DNA of 64,000 nt, taken from contig JAFZKY010000061.1 of assembly GCA_017551725.1 (NCBI GenBank), forward strand, positions 1 through 64,000. The letters are read 5' to 3'. Positions 18,455 through 27,778 of this stretch are shown one piece after another. The position numbers and the translations under genes are program-made. Source of the stretch: Bacteroidales bacterium (GTDB taxonomy: Bacteria; Bacteroidota; Bacteroidia; Bacteroidales; WCHB1-69). The notes under the pieces are model-generated. The model was not told the origin of the DNA and searched no databases. It was given only the letters and a program-made list of their open reading frames with translations. How positions within the stretch are numbered: position 1 is the first letter of the stretch; every line of letters begins with the position of its first letter.

Positions 18455-19945
18455 ATGAATAAGTCAACAAAATTAACAGGTCTGTTTATCCTCTGTGCTC
18501 TCCTCGTGACGATGTCCTCCTGTAAGAAGGAGACTTCCCCGACCACAGGATGGAATTACAACGATGCCAAGAACGGCGGGTTCGAGGTGGCTGCCTTTGA
18601 AGAGCAGGCCACGGGTCCCGGCCTCGTGTTCATCGAAGGCGGTTCCTTTGTGATGGGTGCCATGGAAGAGGATGTGATGAAGGATTGGAACAACAACCCC
18701 CGCAGGGTTTCCGTCGCTTCTTTCTATATGGACGAGTGCGAAATCTCCAATCTGGACTACCGCGAATACCTCTACTGGCTGGAGCGCGTCTTCGTGCCGC
18801 AGGATTTGAAGGTGGTATATGACAACGCCCTTCCCGATGAGAATGTTTGGCGCGACCGTCTGGGCTATAACGAGTCCGATGTGGAATACTATTTCCGTCA
18901 TCCTGCTTACGCCAAGTATCCTGTCGTGGGTGTCAACTGGCTCCAGGCTACCAACTACGCTGCCTGGCGTACCGACCGCGTGAACGAGCAGATCCTGGTT
19001 GACCGCGGCTACGTGGAGTTCGCCGAAACCCCGACGGCGGAAGGCTATTTCAACACGGATGCCTATCTGACTTACGAAACCTACGAGGCTGAAGGCGAGA
19101 AACGTCTCCGCTATATCTCTTCTGGCGAATACCGCAACGTGAAGATGGAAGACGGCATCCTGCTGCCCAAATACCGCCTGCCGACCGAGGCAGAATGGGA
19201 ATATGCAGCCCTCGGCTTGGTGGGTAACACTCTCAACGAGCGTGTGCTTGAGCGCAAGGTCTATCCGTGGAACGGCCAGCAACTCCGTACCGAGGATAAG
19301 AAATACTACGGCGATTTCATGGCCAACGGCCGTCGCGGTCGCGGCGACTACATGGGTGTGGCCAGCGCTTTGAACGATGCAGGATTCAAGACCGTTGAGG
19401 TCAAATCCTATTGGCCCAACGACTACGGCCTCTACCACATGGCCGGCAACGTGTCTGAATGGGTGATGGATGTCTATAGACAAAGCTCTCACGACGATGT
19501 GACCGAATACAATCCCTTCCGTGGTAACTACTTCGAGACGAAGAAACTGCTGGAAGACGGTACCGTGGCCGAGCGCGACAGCGTGGGTAAGATTCCGATG
19601 GTGCCCGTTTCCGACTTCAAGAACGACAGAAGACGCAACTACCGCGCCGCCGACAACAAGAACTATCTGGATGGCGACTGGCAGTCGTTGCAGGACATCG
19701 ATAGCTGGACGAACGCCACTTCCAATACGGAGGCTACCGACCAGATGTATCGTAAACTCAATGATAACTACGCTTACTCTCTGGTTAGCGACCACGCCCG
19801 CGTCTATAAGGGTGGTTCCTGGAAGGACATTCCGTACTACTTCGCCCCCGGCTCAAGACGCTATATGGACGAGGATGAGTCCGCCGACTATATCGGATTC
19901 CGTTGCGCCATGGCCCGCGTAGGATCCCAGGTTAAAGGCAAATAA
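18455..19945 (+). CDS. gldJ: Gliding motility / type IX secretion lipoprotein GldJ
   Basis: 496 residues. It is a lipoprotein with an SSC lipobox (Cys23) followed by a formylglycine-generating-enzyme-like (sulfatase-modifying factor) fold. Segments such as TTGWNYNDAKNGGF, VFIEGGSFVMG, RLGYNES and PVVGVNWLQATNYAAW match GldJ rather than its paralogue GldK/PorK. GldJ stabilises GldK and is needed for type IX secretion in Flavobacterium. In F. johnsoniae gldJ neighbours porU and porV; here the same genes occur as a divergent cluster. The gene ends before a strong bidirectional terminator. Confidence 0.9.
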   Translation: MNKSTKLTGLFILCALLVTMSSCKKETSPTTGWNYNDAKNGGFEVAAFEEQATGPGLVFIEGGSFVMGAMEEDVMKDWNNNPRRVSVASFYMDECEISNLDYREYLYWLERVFVPQDLKVVYDNALPDENVWRDRLGYNESDVEYYFRHPAYAKYPVVGVNWLQATNYAAWRTDRVNEQILVDRGYVEFAETPTAEGYFNTDAYLTYETYEAEGEKRLRYISSGEYRNVKMEDGILLPKYRLPTEAEWEYAALGLVGNTLNERVLERKVYPWNGQQLRTEDKKYYGDFMANGRRGRGDYMGVASALNDAGFKTVEVKSYWPNDYGLYHMAGNVSEWVMDVYRQSSHDDVTEYNPFRGNYFETKKLLEDGTVAERDSVGKIPMVPVSDFKNDRRRNYRAADNKNYLDGDWQSLQDIDSWTNATSNTEATDQMYRKLNDNYAYSLVSDHARVYKGGSWKDIPYYFAPGSRRYMDEDESADYIGFRCAMARVGSQVKGK

Positions 19946-19976
19946 TCAAACTAAGCCTTTATATATAATATGGTAT

Positions 19977-20009
19977 AAAAAAAGAACCGCCTGAAGCGGT
20001 TCTTTTTTT
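19977..20009. terminator. Bidirectional terminator between gldJ and the META lipoprotein gene
   Basis: AAAAAAAGAACCGC, loop CTGAA, then the exact complement ending in seven T. The 14-bp stem has A and T runs on its two sides, so it can stop both converging transcripts. Confidence 0.92.
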
Positions 20010-20033
20010 GTCTTGATATTTAGGTTTAGTGGA

Positions 20034-20468
20034 CTATCTTTCTTTGCCTTCGAATTTCATGATCTCCTTTTTCCCGGAATAAAGGGTTAGATTCTTGCCC
20101 TCGATGGTGAAATTGTTGATGTCCTTTTTGATGGCTCCCAGCACGGCTTTCTCAATGTCCATATTGGGGCAGAGACGTTTGGTTGCGCCGTCGTATTGGA
20201 GCTCTATTTTCTGTTTCTTCTGATAGTAACTGCCAAAGAAGATGTTGCAGCCTAAGTTGCCGTTGAATCGGCCCAGCGTGTCGAAGACGATATAGGGCTG
20301 GGGTTGCACTTTCTTGTTGGGAATGTTCAATTTCTGGCCTTCGATGGCAACCAGGTCCCAATGGGTGTCTTGCAAGGGAAGGGCGTCGGAGGAGATTGCG
20401 TTTTTGTTGGTCTTGCATCCGCCCAGACAAAGGAGGACGAACAAAAAGATGGAAAGATGGATTTTCAT
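20034..20468 (-). CDS. META domain lipoprotein (HslJ-like)
   Basis: 144 residues. A lipoprotein signal with lipobox LGGC (Cys18) is followed by one META/DUF306 domain beginning LPLQDTHWDLVAIEGQKL, with the typical FDTLGRFNGNLGCNIFFGSY core. Proteins of this family are associated with envelope stress or heat-shock responses; the exact function is unknown. It starts 1 bp after engB ends, so it is the last gene of a three-gene operon. Confidence 0.85.
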   Translation of the reverse strand: MKIHLSIFLFVLLCLGGCKTNKNAISSDALPLQDTHWDLVAIEGQKLNIPNKKVQPQPYIVFDTLGRFNGNLGCNIFFGSYYQKKQKIELQYDGATKRLCPNMDIEKAVLGAIKKDINNFTIEGKNLTLYSGKKEIMKFEGKER

Positions 20469-20469
20469 G

Positions 20470-21087
20470 TTAATTAGTGGGATTGGGTTTATAATACTGT
20501 TGATTTATTTGCTCTATGAATTGGAGAATGTCCTCTTTCCCCTGTTTGGTTTCGGAGGATGATATCAGGATGGGCGGAAGCGATTCCCAGGTCTGCAGCA
20601 TCCGGTTTTTGAAGCGCTGCACGTTGCCCTGCACTTTGTTGCCCGACACTTTGTCGGCTTTGGTGAAGATGATGGCGAACGGGATTCCCTGCTCGCCGAG
20701 GTTGTTGATGAACTCGATGTCGATGTTCTGGGGCTCCAGGCGCGAATCCACCAGCACGAATACAATCTGCAGGTTCTCGCGGTACAGCAGGTAGTCGCTG
20801 ATCATCTTCTGCCATTTGTCGCGCATGGCTTTCGAGATGCTGGCGTAGCCGTAGCCCGGCAGGTCCACCAAATACCAGTTTTTGTTGATGAGGAAGTGGT
20901 TGATGGTCTGCGTCTTGCCCGGTTTGGATGAGGTCTTGGCCAGCTTGCTGTTGTTGACCAGCATGTTGATGAGCGAGGATTTGCCTACGTTGGAGCGGCC
21001 AATGAAGGCGTACTCCGGCAGATGGGCTTCGGGGCACTGCCGCCAGTTGGCGACGCTTTGCAGGAAGGTGGCGCTTTTGATGATCAT
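20470..21087 (-). CDS. engB: Ribosome biogenesis GTP-binding protein EngB (YihA/YsxC)
   Basis: 205 residues. G1 is GRSNVGKSSLINML, G3 is VDLPGYGYA, and G4 is TKADK, all in family order. The essential GTPase acts in large-subunit ribosome assembly. Six bp separate it from the upstream M23 peptidase stop, and one bp from the META gene after it. Confidence 0.95.
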   Translation of the reverse strand: MIIKSATFLQSVANWRQCPEAHLPEYAFIGRSNVGKSSLINMLVNNSKLAKTSSKPGKTQTINHFLINKNWYLVDLPGYGYASISKAMRDKWQKMISDYLLYRENLQIVFVLVDSRLEPQNIDIEFINNLGEQGIPFAIIFTKADKVSGNKVQGNVQRFKNRMLQTWESLPPILISSSETKQGKEDILQFIEQINQQYYKPNPTN

Positions 21088-21093
21088 AACCGG

Positions 21094-22395
21094 TTATCTT
21101 CTCGTGAGCCAGTCGTTGGGATTGAGGTTGGAGCTGTTGCGCCAGATTTCGAAGTGCAGCTCGTAGGTGTTGGAGGCGGCGTTCTTGCCCACTGTGCCGA
21201 TGGACTGCTTGGTGGAGACCTTGGTCCCTTTGCTCACGCTCACGTTGGCCAGGTTCTGATACACGCTGATGTATTCGCCGTGGCGGATCATCACCACCTT
21301 GGTGCCCATGATGTCCATGATGCTGGTCACCTCGCCCTCGAAGACGGCACGCACGGGCGCACCCGCGTCGGTGAGGATGTCGATGCCGCGGTTTTCAATG
21401 ATGACCGAGGGCACATCGGGATGAGCGTAGTTGCCATAGTCGCCCACCTTGGCACCCTTGGCCACGGGCCACGGAAGCCGTCCCTTGTTGTTGACGAAGG
21501 AGGTGTTGAGGCTCTTCTCTTCGGGTGTCATCGTGATGGTGGCCGTGCTGCGCGATGAGGTGGTCGCCTTGTTGGTGGCGGTACTGGTGTTGGTTGACGC
21601 CTTGCCGCTGCCCTTCGCAGTGGCTTTCCGCTGGTTGGCGGCGGCGATCTCCGCCTCGATGGCCCGCTTGATGGCGGCGTCCAGCTCCTTGCGCTTCTTC
21701 TGCTTGGCTTTCAGGTCGGCGGCCAGCTGCTGCGACTGCTTCTTCAGCTGCTCCGCCGTCTTGGTCTTCTCACGCCGGTCGCTCTCCAACTTCTTGATTT
21801 CCGTTTCCTTGCCCGACAGCAGGTTCAGCTTTTCGTTCTTCAAGGCGATGATCTCCTCGTTTTTCTGCTTCAGTTCCCGCTGTGTCTGGTCGATTTTGTC
21901 GGCCTGCTCCTTCACGTTTTTGGAGAAAAGGGTGAAGAAACGGAACCGGCGGAACATCTGCGAGAAATCGTCGGAGGCTAAGATGAAGGTCACCTTGTCC
22001 ATCAGTCGCCGGTTGCGGTAGGCCATATAGACCACCTGGGCATAGTCGGACTTCATGTATTCCAGCTTCTTCTGCAGCTGGGCGATCATCTGCTGATTGA
22101 GCTCCTGCTGCTCCTCCATCTGCATGATCTCGTTGTTGAGGGCCGTGATCAGCTTCTCGCGGTTGCTGATCTGCTGGCGCAATACCGCAATCTGCTGCAA
22201 GGAGGCCTTCTGGTTCTTTTCCGTCTTCTTCAGCAGGTTTTGGGTGTTGGCAATCTCGTTTTCGATTTTCTGCTTGTCCTTCTTCAGCTGGCTGCTGCTC
22301 TTGGTCTGCGCCTGCGCGGAGGGCAGCAGCAACGCCACAACGGTGATGAGGACGAGGAAAAAACGGGACATGATATGGAGAAACGCTTTGGGCAT
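21094..22395 (-). CDS. Murein hydrolase activator EnvC-like M23 peptidase
   Basis: 433 residues with a signal peptide. A long coiled coil (about residues 30-255) rich in Lys, Gln and Glu is followed by a Ser/Thr/Ala linker and a C-terminal LytM/M23 domain (about 315-433). The domain shows GIDILTDAGAPVRAVFEGEV and YELHFEIWRNSSNLNP. The first M23 zinc-ligand motif (usually HxGxD) reads NRGID, so the first His is missing, as in EnvC-type activators that lack hydrolase activity themselves. It likely activates an amidase at division. The ATG at 22371 is an alternative start giving a cleaner signal peptide. Confidence 0.88.
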   Translation of the reverse strand: MPKAFLHIMSRFFLVLITVVALLLPSAQAQTKSSSQLKKDKQKIENEIANTQNLLKKTEKNQKASLQQIAVLRQQISNREKLITALNNEIMQMEEQQELNQQMIAQLQKKLEYMKSDYAQVVYMAYRNRRLMDKVTFILASDDFSQMFRRFRFFTLFSKNVKEQADKIDQTQRELKQKNEEIIALKNEKLNLLSGKETEIKKLESDRREKTKTAEQLKKQSQQLAADLKAKQKKRKELDAAIKRAIEAEIAAANQRKATAKGSGKASTNTSTATNKATTSSRSTATITMTPEEKSLNTSFVNNKGRLPWPVAKGAKVGDYGNYAHPDVPSVIIENRGIDILTDAGAPVRAVFEGEVTSIMDIMGTKVVMIRHGEYISVYQNLANVSVSKGTKVSTKQSIGTVGKNAASNTYELHFEIWRNSSNLNPNDWLTRR

Positions 22396-22415
22396 GATTT
22401 AATCATTTTAACTTG

Positions 22416-22423
22416 CAAAAATA
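22416..22423 (-). promoter_or_regulatory. Promoter -7 element of the M23-engB-META operon
   Basis: TATTTTTG on the minus strand, 21 bp before the first ATG at 22395. No TTG sits at the ideal distance. Confidence 0.45.
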
Positions 22424-22590
22424 CAACGAATGATATGTTTTTTTAGTGTGATACTATATTAATTATAAACCATGTAATGTTAAAGCGTTTAACGGATTAG
22501 GCATGGCTGGTCCGGGGTGGGTGGTTGTTTTTTCACGGATGAAAAATTAAAAGAGCGCTTGTTTGTTGCTCTCTTTTGTTTAAAAAATTG

Positions 22591-22598
22591 TATCTTTG
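22591..22598 (+). promoter_or_regulatory. Promoter -7 element of gcvP
   Basis: TATCTTTG about 50 bp before the gcvP ATG; TTG at 22566-22568 is 22 bp upstream, slightly longer than ideal. A short dyad GTTAAAGCGTTTAAC at 22479-22493 lies further up. I looked for a glycine riboswitch in this 252-bp gap and saw none. Confidence 0.5.
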
Positions 22599-22647
22599 CC
22601 TTTCCTCTATTTTGGATAAAAATATTTATAACTAATTTTAAATCAAT

Positions 22648-25506
22648 ATGATAATCAAAGACAACTTTGTTAGCAGACACAATGGTCCGAGCGAGGCCGA
22701 ACAGCAGAAGATGCTGGATGTGATTGGCGTTAAAACGATGGATGAACTGATTGAGAAGACGGTTCCCGCCGCCATCCGCCTGCCCAAGCCGCTGGACCTG
22801 CCGGAAGGCATGACCGAGGGCGAATACCTCAACCACATTCACGCCTTGATGGCGAAGAACAAGATTTACCGTTCCTACATCGGTATGGGGCATTACAACA
22901 CCTATACCCCGGCGGTGATTCTGCGCAACATCTTCGAGAACCCGGGCTGGTACACCTCCTACACCCCGTACCAGGCGGAGATCTCCCAGGGTCGTATCGA
23001 GGCTCTGCTCAACTACCAGACGATGGTGGGCAGCCTCACGGCTATGCCGCTGGCTAACGCCTCCATGCTTGACGACGCTACCGCCGCTGGCGAGATGATG
23101 CTGATGTTCTTCCGCAGCCGCACGCGCGACCAGCAGAAGAACAACGTGGTGAAATATTTCGTGGCGGAAGGCGTGTTCCCGCACTCCATCGGTGTGATGA
23201 AGACCAACGCTGCCCCGCACGGCATCGAAATCGTCATCGGCAAACCCGACCAGGTGGAACTCGACGAGACCTTCTTCGGTGCGATGATCCAGTACCCGAA
23301 CTACTGGGGTGGCATCCACGACTATAGCGCGTGGGTCGAGAAAGCGCACGCCAAGAACATCTTCGTGGGCGTGGCCACCGACCTGTATGCCCTCACACTG
23401 CTCACGCCTCCGGGCGAGTGGGGCACCGACTGTGTGGTTGGTTCCACCCAGCGTTTCGGCATCCCGATGGGCTACGGCAGCCCCGCTGCCGGCTTCTATG
23501 CCTGCCGCGAGAGCTTCCTGCGCCAGATGCCGGGCCGTATCATCGGCGTGACCGTCGATGCCCAAGGCAACCGCGCCGTGCGTATGGCCCTGCAGACCCG
23601 CGAGCAGCACATCAAACGCGAGCGCGCCACTTCCAACATCTGCACCGCCAGCGCCCTCACCGCCATCATGGCCGGCTTCTACGGCATGTGGCACGGCGCC
23701 GAAGGACTGCGTAACAAGGCTGTGAAAATCAATGTCTTGGCTGGCGTTCTCGCCGCCGAAGCAGCAAAATACGGCTTCAAGCAGTACAACGAATACTATT
23801 TCGACACCCTCTGCCTCGAAACGCCCGAAGGCCTGACCTGCGAGGACGTGAAGAAGGTGGCTCTGTCGAAGGAAATCAACCTCTGCTACCACTGCGAGCG
23901 TTGCTTCACCATCTCCCTGGACGAGACCGTCACCCACGATGATGTCAACGATATCCTCGAAGTGCTGGCCATCGCCGCCGGTAAGCCTTTCACGCCGCAC
24001 GTGTGCGACGGCAAGTGCGGCATCCCCGACCTGCACATTCCTGCCGGACTGGCTCGTAAGTCGCCCTTCATGCAGCACAAGATCTTCAACCAGTATCATT
24101 CCGAAACGGAGATGATGCGTTACATGAAGATGCTGGAGGTCAAGGATTTGTCGCTCAACCGCGCCATGATTCCGCTGGGCTCCTGCACCATGAAGCTCAA
24201 CGCCGCCGCCGAGATGCTGCCGCTGAGCTGGGCCGAGGCCTGCAACATCCATCCGTACGCACCCGCCGACCAGGCCGAGGGCTATCGCGAGATGCTGGAC
24301 GAGGTGTGCAAATGGCTGTGCAAGATCACCGGTTTCGCCGCCATTTCTCTGCAGCCCAACTCCGGCGCCGCGGGCGAGTATGCCGGCATGACCGTCATCC
24401 GCAACTATCACCTCAGCCGTGGCGAGGGTCATCGCAACATCTGCCTGATCCCGTCTTCCGCGCACGGTACCAACCCTGCCTCTTCCGCCAAGGCCGGCAA
24501 CAAGATCGTGGTGGTGAAGGCCACCGAGCACGGTGAGGTCGATATTGAGGATCTGCGTGCGAAAGCCGAACAATACAAGGACAACCTTTCCTGTTTGATG
24601 ATCACCTATCCCTCCACGCACGGCGTGTTTGAGGAGGGCATCCTCGAAATCATCAAGATCATCCACGAGAACGGTGGTCTCGTCTATATGGACGGTGCCA
24701 ACATGAACGCCCAGGTGGGTCTCACCTCGCCGGGCACGATGGGTGCCGACGTGTGCCATCTCAACCTGCACAAGACGTTTGCCATGCCTCACGGCGGTGG
24801 CGGTCCTGGCGTGGGCCCGATTGGCGTGTGCGAGAAACTCGTCCCGTTCCTGCCCAACCATGCCATGATGCCGGTGGGCGGCGAGCAGGGCAGCCAAGTG
24901 GCTACGGCTCCTTACGGCAGCGCTTACCTGATTCCGATCACATACGGTTACCTCAAGATGCTGGGCGGCACAGGTTTGACGGAAGTCACCAAGACGGCCA
25001 TCCTGAACGCCAACTACATGCGTGCCCGTTTGGAGAAGGATTACAAAATCCTCTACACAGGTAAAAACGGCATGTGCGCCCACGAGATGATTCTCGACTG
25101 CAACGAGTTTGACCGTCACGCAGGCGTGCAGGTGGGCGACATCGCCAAGCGTCTGATGGACTACGGTTTCCACGCGCCCACGGTGGCCTTCCCGGTGCAC
25201 GGCACCTTGATGGTGGAGCCCACCGAGAGCGAGCCGCTAAGCGAGCTCGACCGTTTCTGCGACGCGATGATCGCCATCCGTCAGGAGATCCGCGACATTG
25301 AGGAGGGCAAGGCCGACCAGGCCAACAACCTCATCAAGAACGCGCCGCACAGCATGAACGTGGTGTGTGCCGACGAGTGGGATCGTCCTTACACGCGCCA
25401 GCAGGCTGCGTTCCCGCTCCCGCACACGGAGAAATACTGGCCCACCGTCGGCAAGATTGACGACGCCTTCGGCGACCGTAATCTGGTCTGCATGTTGAGC
25501 GAATAG
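22648..25506 (+). CDS. gcvP: Glycine dehydrogenase (decarboxylating), P protein
   Basis: 952 residues, the fused single-chain form with both halves. It decarboxylates glycine and passes the aminomethyl group to the lipoyl H protein of the glycine cleavage system. The PLP lysine is Lys709 in LHKTFAMPHGGGGPG. The N-terminal half shows SYIGMGHYNTYTPAVILRN, and the Gly-rich loop near the end of the PLP site is intact. The gcvT and gcvH genes are not adjacent. Codon usage is strongly GC-biased, typical of a highly expressed core gene in this genome. A long minus-strand frame exists over this gene but is only its shadow. Confidence 0.97.
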   Translation: MIIKDNFVSRHNGPSEAEQQKMLDVIGVKTMDELIEKTVPAAIRLPKPLDLPEGMTEGEYLNHIHALMAKNKIYRSYIGMGHYNTYTPAVILRNIFENPGWYTSYTPYQAEISQGRIEALLNYQTMVGSLTAMPLANASMLDDATAAGEMMLMFFRSRTRDQQKNNVVKYFVAEGVFPHSIGVMKTNAAPHGIEIVIGKPDQVELDETFFGAMIQYPNYWGGIHDYSAWVEKAHAKNIFVGVATDLYALTLLTPPGEWGTDCVVGSTQRFGIPMGYGSPAAGFYACRESFLRQMPGRIIGVTVDAQGNRAVRMALQTREQHIKRERATSNICTASALTAIMAGFYGMWHGAEGLRNKAVKINVLAGVLAAEAAKYGFKQYNEYYFDTLCLETPEGLTCEDVKKVALSKEINLCYHCERCFTISLDETVTHDDVNDILEVLAIAAGKPFTPHVCDGKCGIPDLHIPAGLARKSPFMQHKIFNQYHSETEMMRYMKMLEVKDLSLNRAMIPLGSCTMKLNAAAEMLPLSWAEACNIHPYAPADQAEGYREMLDEVCKWLCKITGFAAISLQPNSGAAGEYAGMTVIRNYHLSRGEGHRNICLIPSSAHGTNPASSAKAGNKIVVVKATEHGEVDIEDLRAKAEQYKDNLSCLMITYPSTHGVFEEGILEIIKIIHENGGLVYMDGANMNAQVGLTSPGTMGADVCHLNLHKTFAMPHGGGGPGVGPIGVCEKLVPFLPNHAMMPVGGEQGSQVATAPYGSAYLIPITYGYLKMLGGTGLTEVTKTAILNANYMRARLEKDYKILYTGKNGMCAHEMILDCNEFDRHAGVQVGDIAKRLMDYGFHAPTVAFPVHGTLMVEPTESEPLSELDRFCDAMIAIRQEIRDIEEGKADQANNLIKNAPHSMNVVCADEWDRPYTRQQAAFPLPHTEKYWPTVGKIDDAFGDRNLVCMLSE

Positions 25507-25526
25507 CATAACATGATCCTACAACT

Positions 25527-25569
25527 AAAATCGCCGCTGTCTCACGTTGTTTGACGGCGGCGATTTTTT
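25527..25569. terminator. Bidirectional terminator after gcvP
   Basis: AAAATCGCCGCTGTC pairs with GACGGCGGCGATTTT across an 11-nt loop, with one bulged G. A and T runs flank the stem on both sides. It separates gcvP from the convergent type IX cargo gene. Confidence 0.85.
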
Positions 25570-25599
25570 ATGCGATGATGCAGGCCGGAAGGGGATAGC

Positions 25600-27402
25600 C
25601 TAACGCACCACCACTTTTTTGGATGTCTTGCCTGCAGAGGTCGTCACATTCACGACGTAGATGCCGGCCGGCAGAGCGGATGTGGGGATAACCACGTGGC
25701 TACCACTATAGCGGTTGTCTATCATCTTCTGACCTTTCAGATTGTAAACCTCAACCCGAAGAATCTCCTCGGAAGTGATTTTCATGAAATCGGAGGCCGG
25801 ATTCGGGAAGATTTTGACCTCAATCTCGTTGTGCTCGTTCACATCAACTTGGCTGACTAACAGATGTACAGGCAAAATCCTTTTCTTAAACATATCCGAG
25901 AACATGTATATTTTCGCAGAGTGTTCCTCTCCAACAGCCATATTGCCAATATGCGAAGTTACCGCATAAGTCCCGCTTTCGTTCCCAGCAATATGCATTT
26001 CTGACGGTATATCAAGCCATTGTGTTATGGGTGTTCCGTCAATTGCGATGGAAATAGGGATGGTTCGGCTCTCAACATCGGGGTCATACAGTGTTTGAAG
26101 GAAGTAGCCTTGAATCCAATCGTGACGATGTATGTAAAGATAGCGCTTGTTCATATCTATGCTGTCACCAAGGACAAGTGTATAGCATGAATCCGTCCGG
26201 ACATTGAATTCGACATATACCCGAATGTGGTTGCCATCAATGACTGCCGGGGTGTTCAGAATCACCTCGTTCCATCCTTCTACAGGCACGAAAGACTGAA
26301 TGCTCAATGAGTTCCATGGAGTGCCGCGTGGAATTGTATCATGTAGTGCTGAATATACACCAACTTTGCCAGATATAGCCCCATCTCCCAGCGGGAAGCG
26401 GATTTTTTGGATGGTTTTGCCGATATGAGGTTTCAGTTCCTTCGCTTCAAAAGAATAAGCAAAGGTATATCGAATCTGCCCATTATCGTAGGGTATGGAG
26501 TCGAACCTGACGATACTGAAAATCGAATCATTATGATTGTCAAGTTCGACTATGCCGGTCGGGGTCATATCCGGATTCGGAATGTCGTAGGTGACGAAGT
26601 TCCTGATCGTAACATCATGGTAATCAGGATTGTCAATTTCCAGTTCAAACGTGTCAATGGTATTAGGGATCGTTGAAAACCAGAGGGAGTCGGCGTTCAC
26701 GGGCAGCGTGTCGATAAAAGCCACAATCTCGCTCAAGGTGAAGTCATCAACATAGTAATCTCCGGCAATATCACCAGGAGCATTGGAGAAAAAGTTAACA
26801 ACATCAAGAGCAAGAACATCAACGTCCTGATACTCTTGTTCATAATGCCATGGCCAGGTTTTGACCGTGACATTGTTGACCGCAAACGTGGCATAATCGT
26901 GGCTCAGATCCACGTCCACAAGTACAGGGAACCACGTGTTGGACGGATAGGAGAAATCGGTGGTGTCACCTCCCGCTATGAAATATCCGGTGCCGTTGTT
27001 TCTGAAATAGGTGGCGAAGGCCCAGGAGTCTGCGAAATAGTGTTGCACATTAAAGTAAGCGCCAGGGCCTTGCGACGGCACATAATAATTGAAAGATACG
27101 GCATAGTGGCCGTTTCTGACGGGGATTCTACTGTTCGTGGAAGCGTTGACGGGCTTCACGAAGAATACCTGGTCGTTTGCGTTAGAGATATGCAGCGAAT
27201 TGGGTGCCGAGGCGGCCAGATTGTTAACAATAGTGCCGTCCTGTTCGGGAAAGCCTCCCCAAGTGGACCACCAGGATGGATTGCTCGCAGATAGAGTGCT
27301 GTCTGCGGTGTAAGAGTCAAAATTGTCGCTGAAGACAATGGTTTGTGCCGATGCTGTTGCGAAGGTGAGCAACAAGATGAAAAGGGCAGAAAATCGATTC
27401 AT
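25600..27402 (-). CDS. Secreted protein with type IX (type A) sorting domain
   Basis: 600 residues. The signal peptide ends ...TFATASAQ. The first domain (about 22-230) starts IVFSDNFDSYTADSTL and looks like a concanavalin/jelly-roll fold. A middle region of beta-strand modules has no family I recognise. The C-terminus carries a type A sorting signal, with KIFPNPASDFMKI, VEVYNLKGQKM and LPAGIYVVNVTT, ending KKVVVR. It should be exported by the PorU/PorV machinery encoded earlier in this window and anchored on the cell surface or released. A -7 element TACTTTTG lies at 27448-27441 on the minus strand. Function unknown. Confidence 0.85.
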   Translation of the reverse strand: MNRFSALFILLLTFATASAQTIVFSDNFDSYTADSTLSASNPSWWSTWGGFPEQDGTIVNNLAASAPNSLHISNANDQVFFVKPVNASTNSRIPVRNGHYAVSFNYYVPSQGPGAYFNVQHYFADSWAFATYFRNNGTGYFIAGGDTTDFSYPSNTWFPVLVDVDLSHDYATFAVNNVTVKTWPWHYEQEYQDVDVLALDVVNFFSNAPGDIAGDYYVDDFTLSEIVAFIDTLPVNADSLWFSTIPNTIDTFELEIDNPDYHDVTIRNFVTYDIPNPDMTPTGIVELDNHNDSIFSIVRFDSIPYDNGQIRYTFAYSFEAKELKPHIGKTIQKIRFPLGDGAISGKVGVYSALHDTIPRGTPWNSLSIQSFVPVEGWNEVILNTPAVIDGNHIRVYVEFNVRTDSCYTLVLGDSIDMNKRYLYIHRHDWIQGYFLQTLYDPDVESRTIPISIAIDGTPITQWLDIPSEMHIAGNESGTYAVTSHIGNMAVGEEHSAKIYMFSDMFKKRILPVHLLVSQVDVNEHNEIEVKIFPNPASDFMKITSEEILRVEVYNLKGQKMIDNRYSGSHVVIPTSALPAGIYVVNVTTSAGKTSKKVVVR

Positions 27403-27570
27403 AGTAATAGGAATTTGGTGAAACCCTTAAATTTGTGCGGCAAAAGTAAGTAAAAAAACACACAAATATCCGCCAAACACAGAAGATTCTTCGAGCAAAT
27501 CAGTAACTCGCAGAGAATCAGATGTGTTATGAATTCCCAACAAAATACACCCTTCCGCCCTGACGGGGTT

Positions 27571-27712
27571 TTGTTTAATTGTTTATTTGTTTAATTGTTT
27601 AATTGTTGGACTAAGGAGTTAAGAAATGAAGGCTTTGGATTATAGTCTATAGTCTTTGGTCACTAATCACTATTCACTGACTACTGTCCCCTGACCCCTG
27701 TTCCCTAAAAAA
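27571..27712. repeat. Low-complexity repeats in the 376-bp gap before padR
   Basis: The gap 27403-27778 holds no gene. After the minus-strand -7 element at 27448-27441 come tandem GTTTAATT-like units (about 27571-27606). A stretch of near-repeats built from TAGTCTATAGTC, CACTAATCACTATTCACTGA and CCCCTGACCCCTGTTCCCTAAAA follows. A close relative of the last unit (CCCCTGTTCCCTAAAA) recurs at about 39694-39710, so these are dispersed simple-repeat families. Confidence 0.55.
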
Positions 27713-27725
27713 ATAGTACTTTGCA

Positions 27726-27755
27726 TTGCATAGTATTATAAAAAGTGTATATTTG
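27726..27755 (+). promoter_or_regulatory. Promoter of padR-PspC operon
   Basis: TTG (27726-27728), exactly 19 bp, then TATATTTG (27748-27755), 24 bp before the ATG. The segment ATAGTACTTTGCATTGCATAGTAT around the -33 site has partial dyad symmetry and could be the PadR autoregulatory operator. Confidence 0.65.
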
Positions 27756-27778
27756 CAGCCGGAAAAAATTATGACATC

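Noticed and set aside
18473..19795. 440-codon minus-strand frame over gldJ
   Set aside because: Antisense shadow; gldJ on the plus strand has lipobox, family motifs and a terminator.
22396..22647. Possible glycine riboswitch before gcvP
   Set aside because: No paired aptamer-like conserved motifs were visible in the 252-bp gap; it holds two divergent promoters and a short dyad.
22489..25200. 903-codon open frame on the minus strand over gcvP
   Set aside because: It is the shadow of the strongly codon-biased gcvP gene: composition is His/Val/Gly-rich with no recognisable domain, while the plus strand encodes an intact glycine dehydrogenase.
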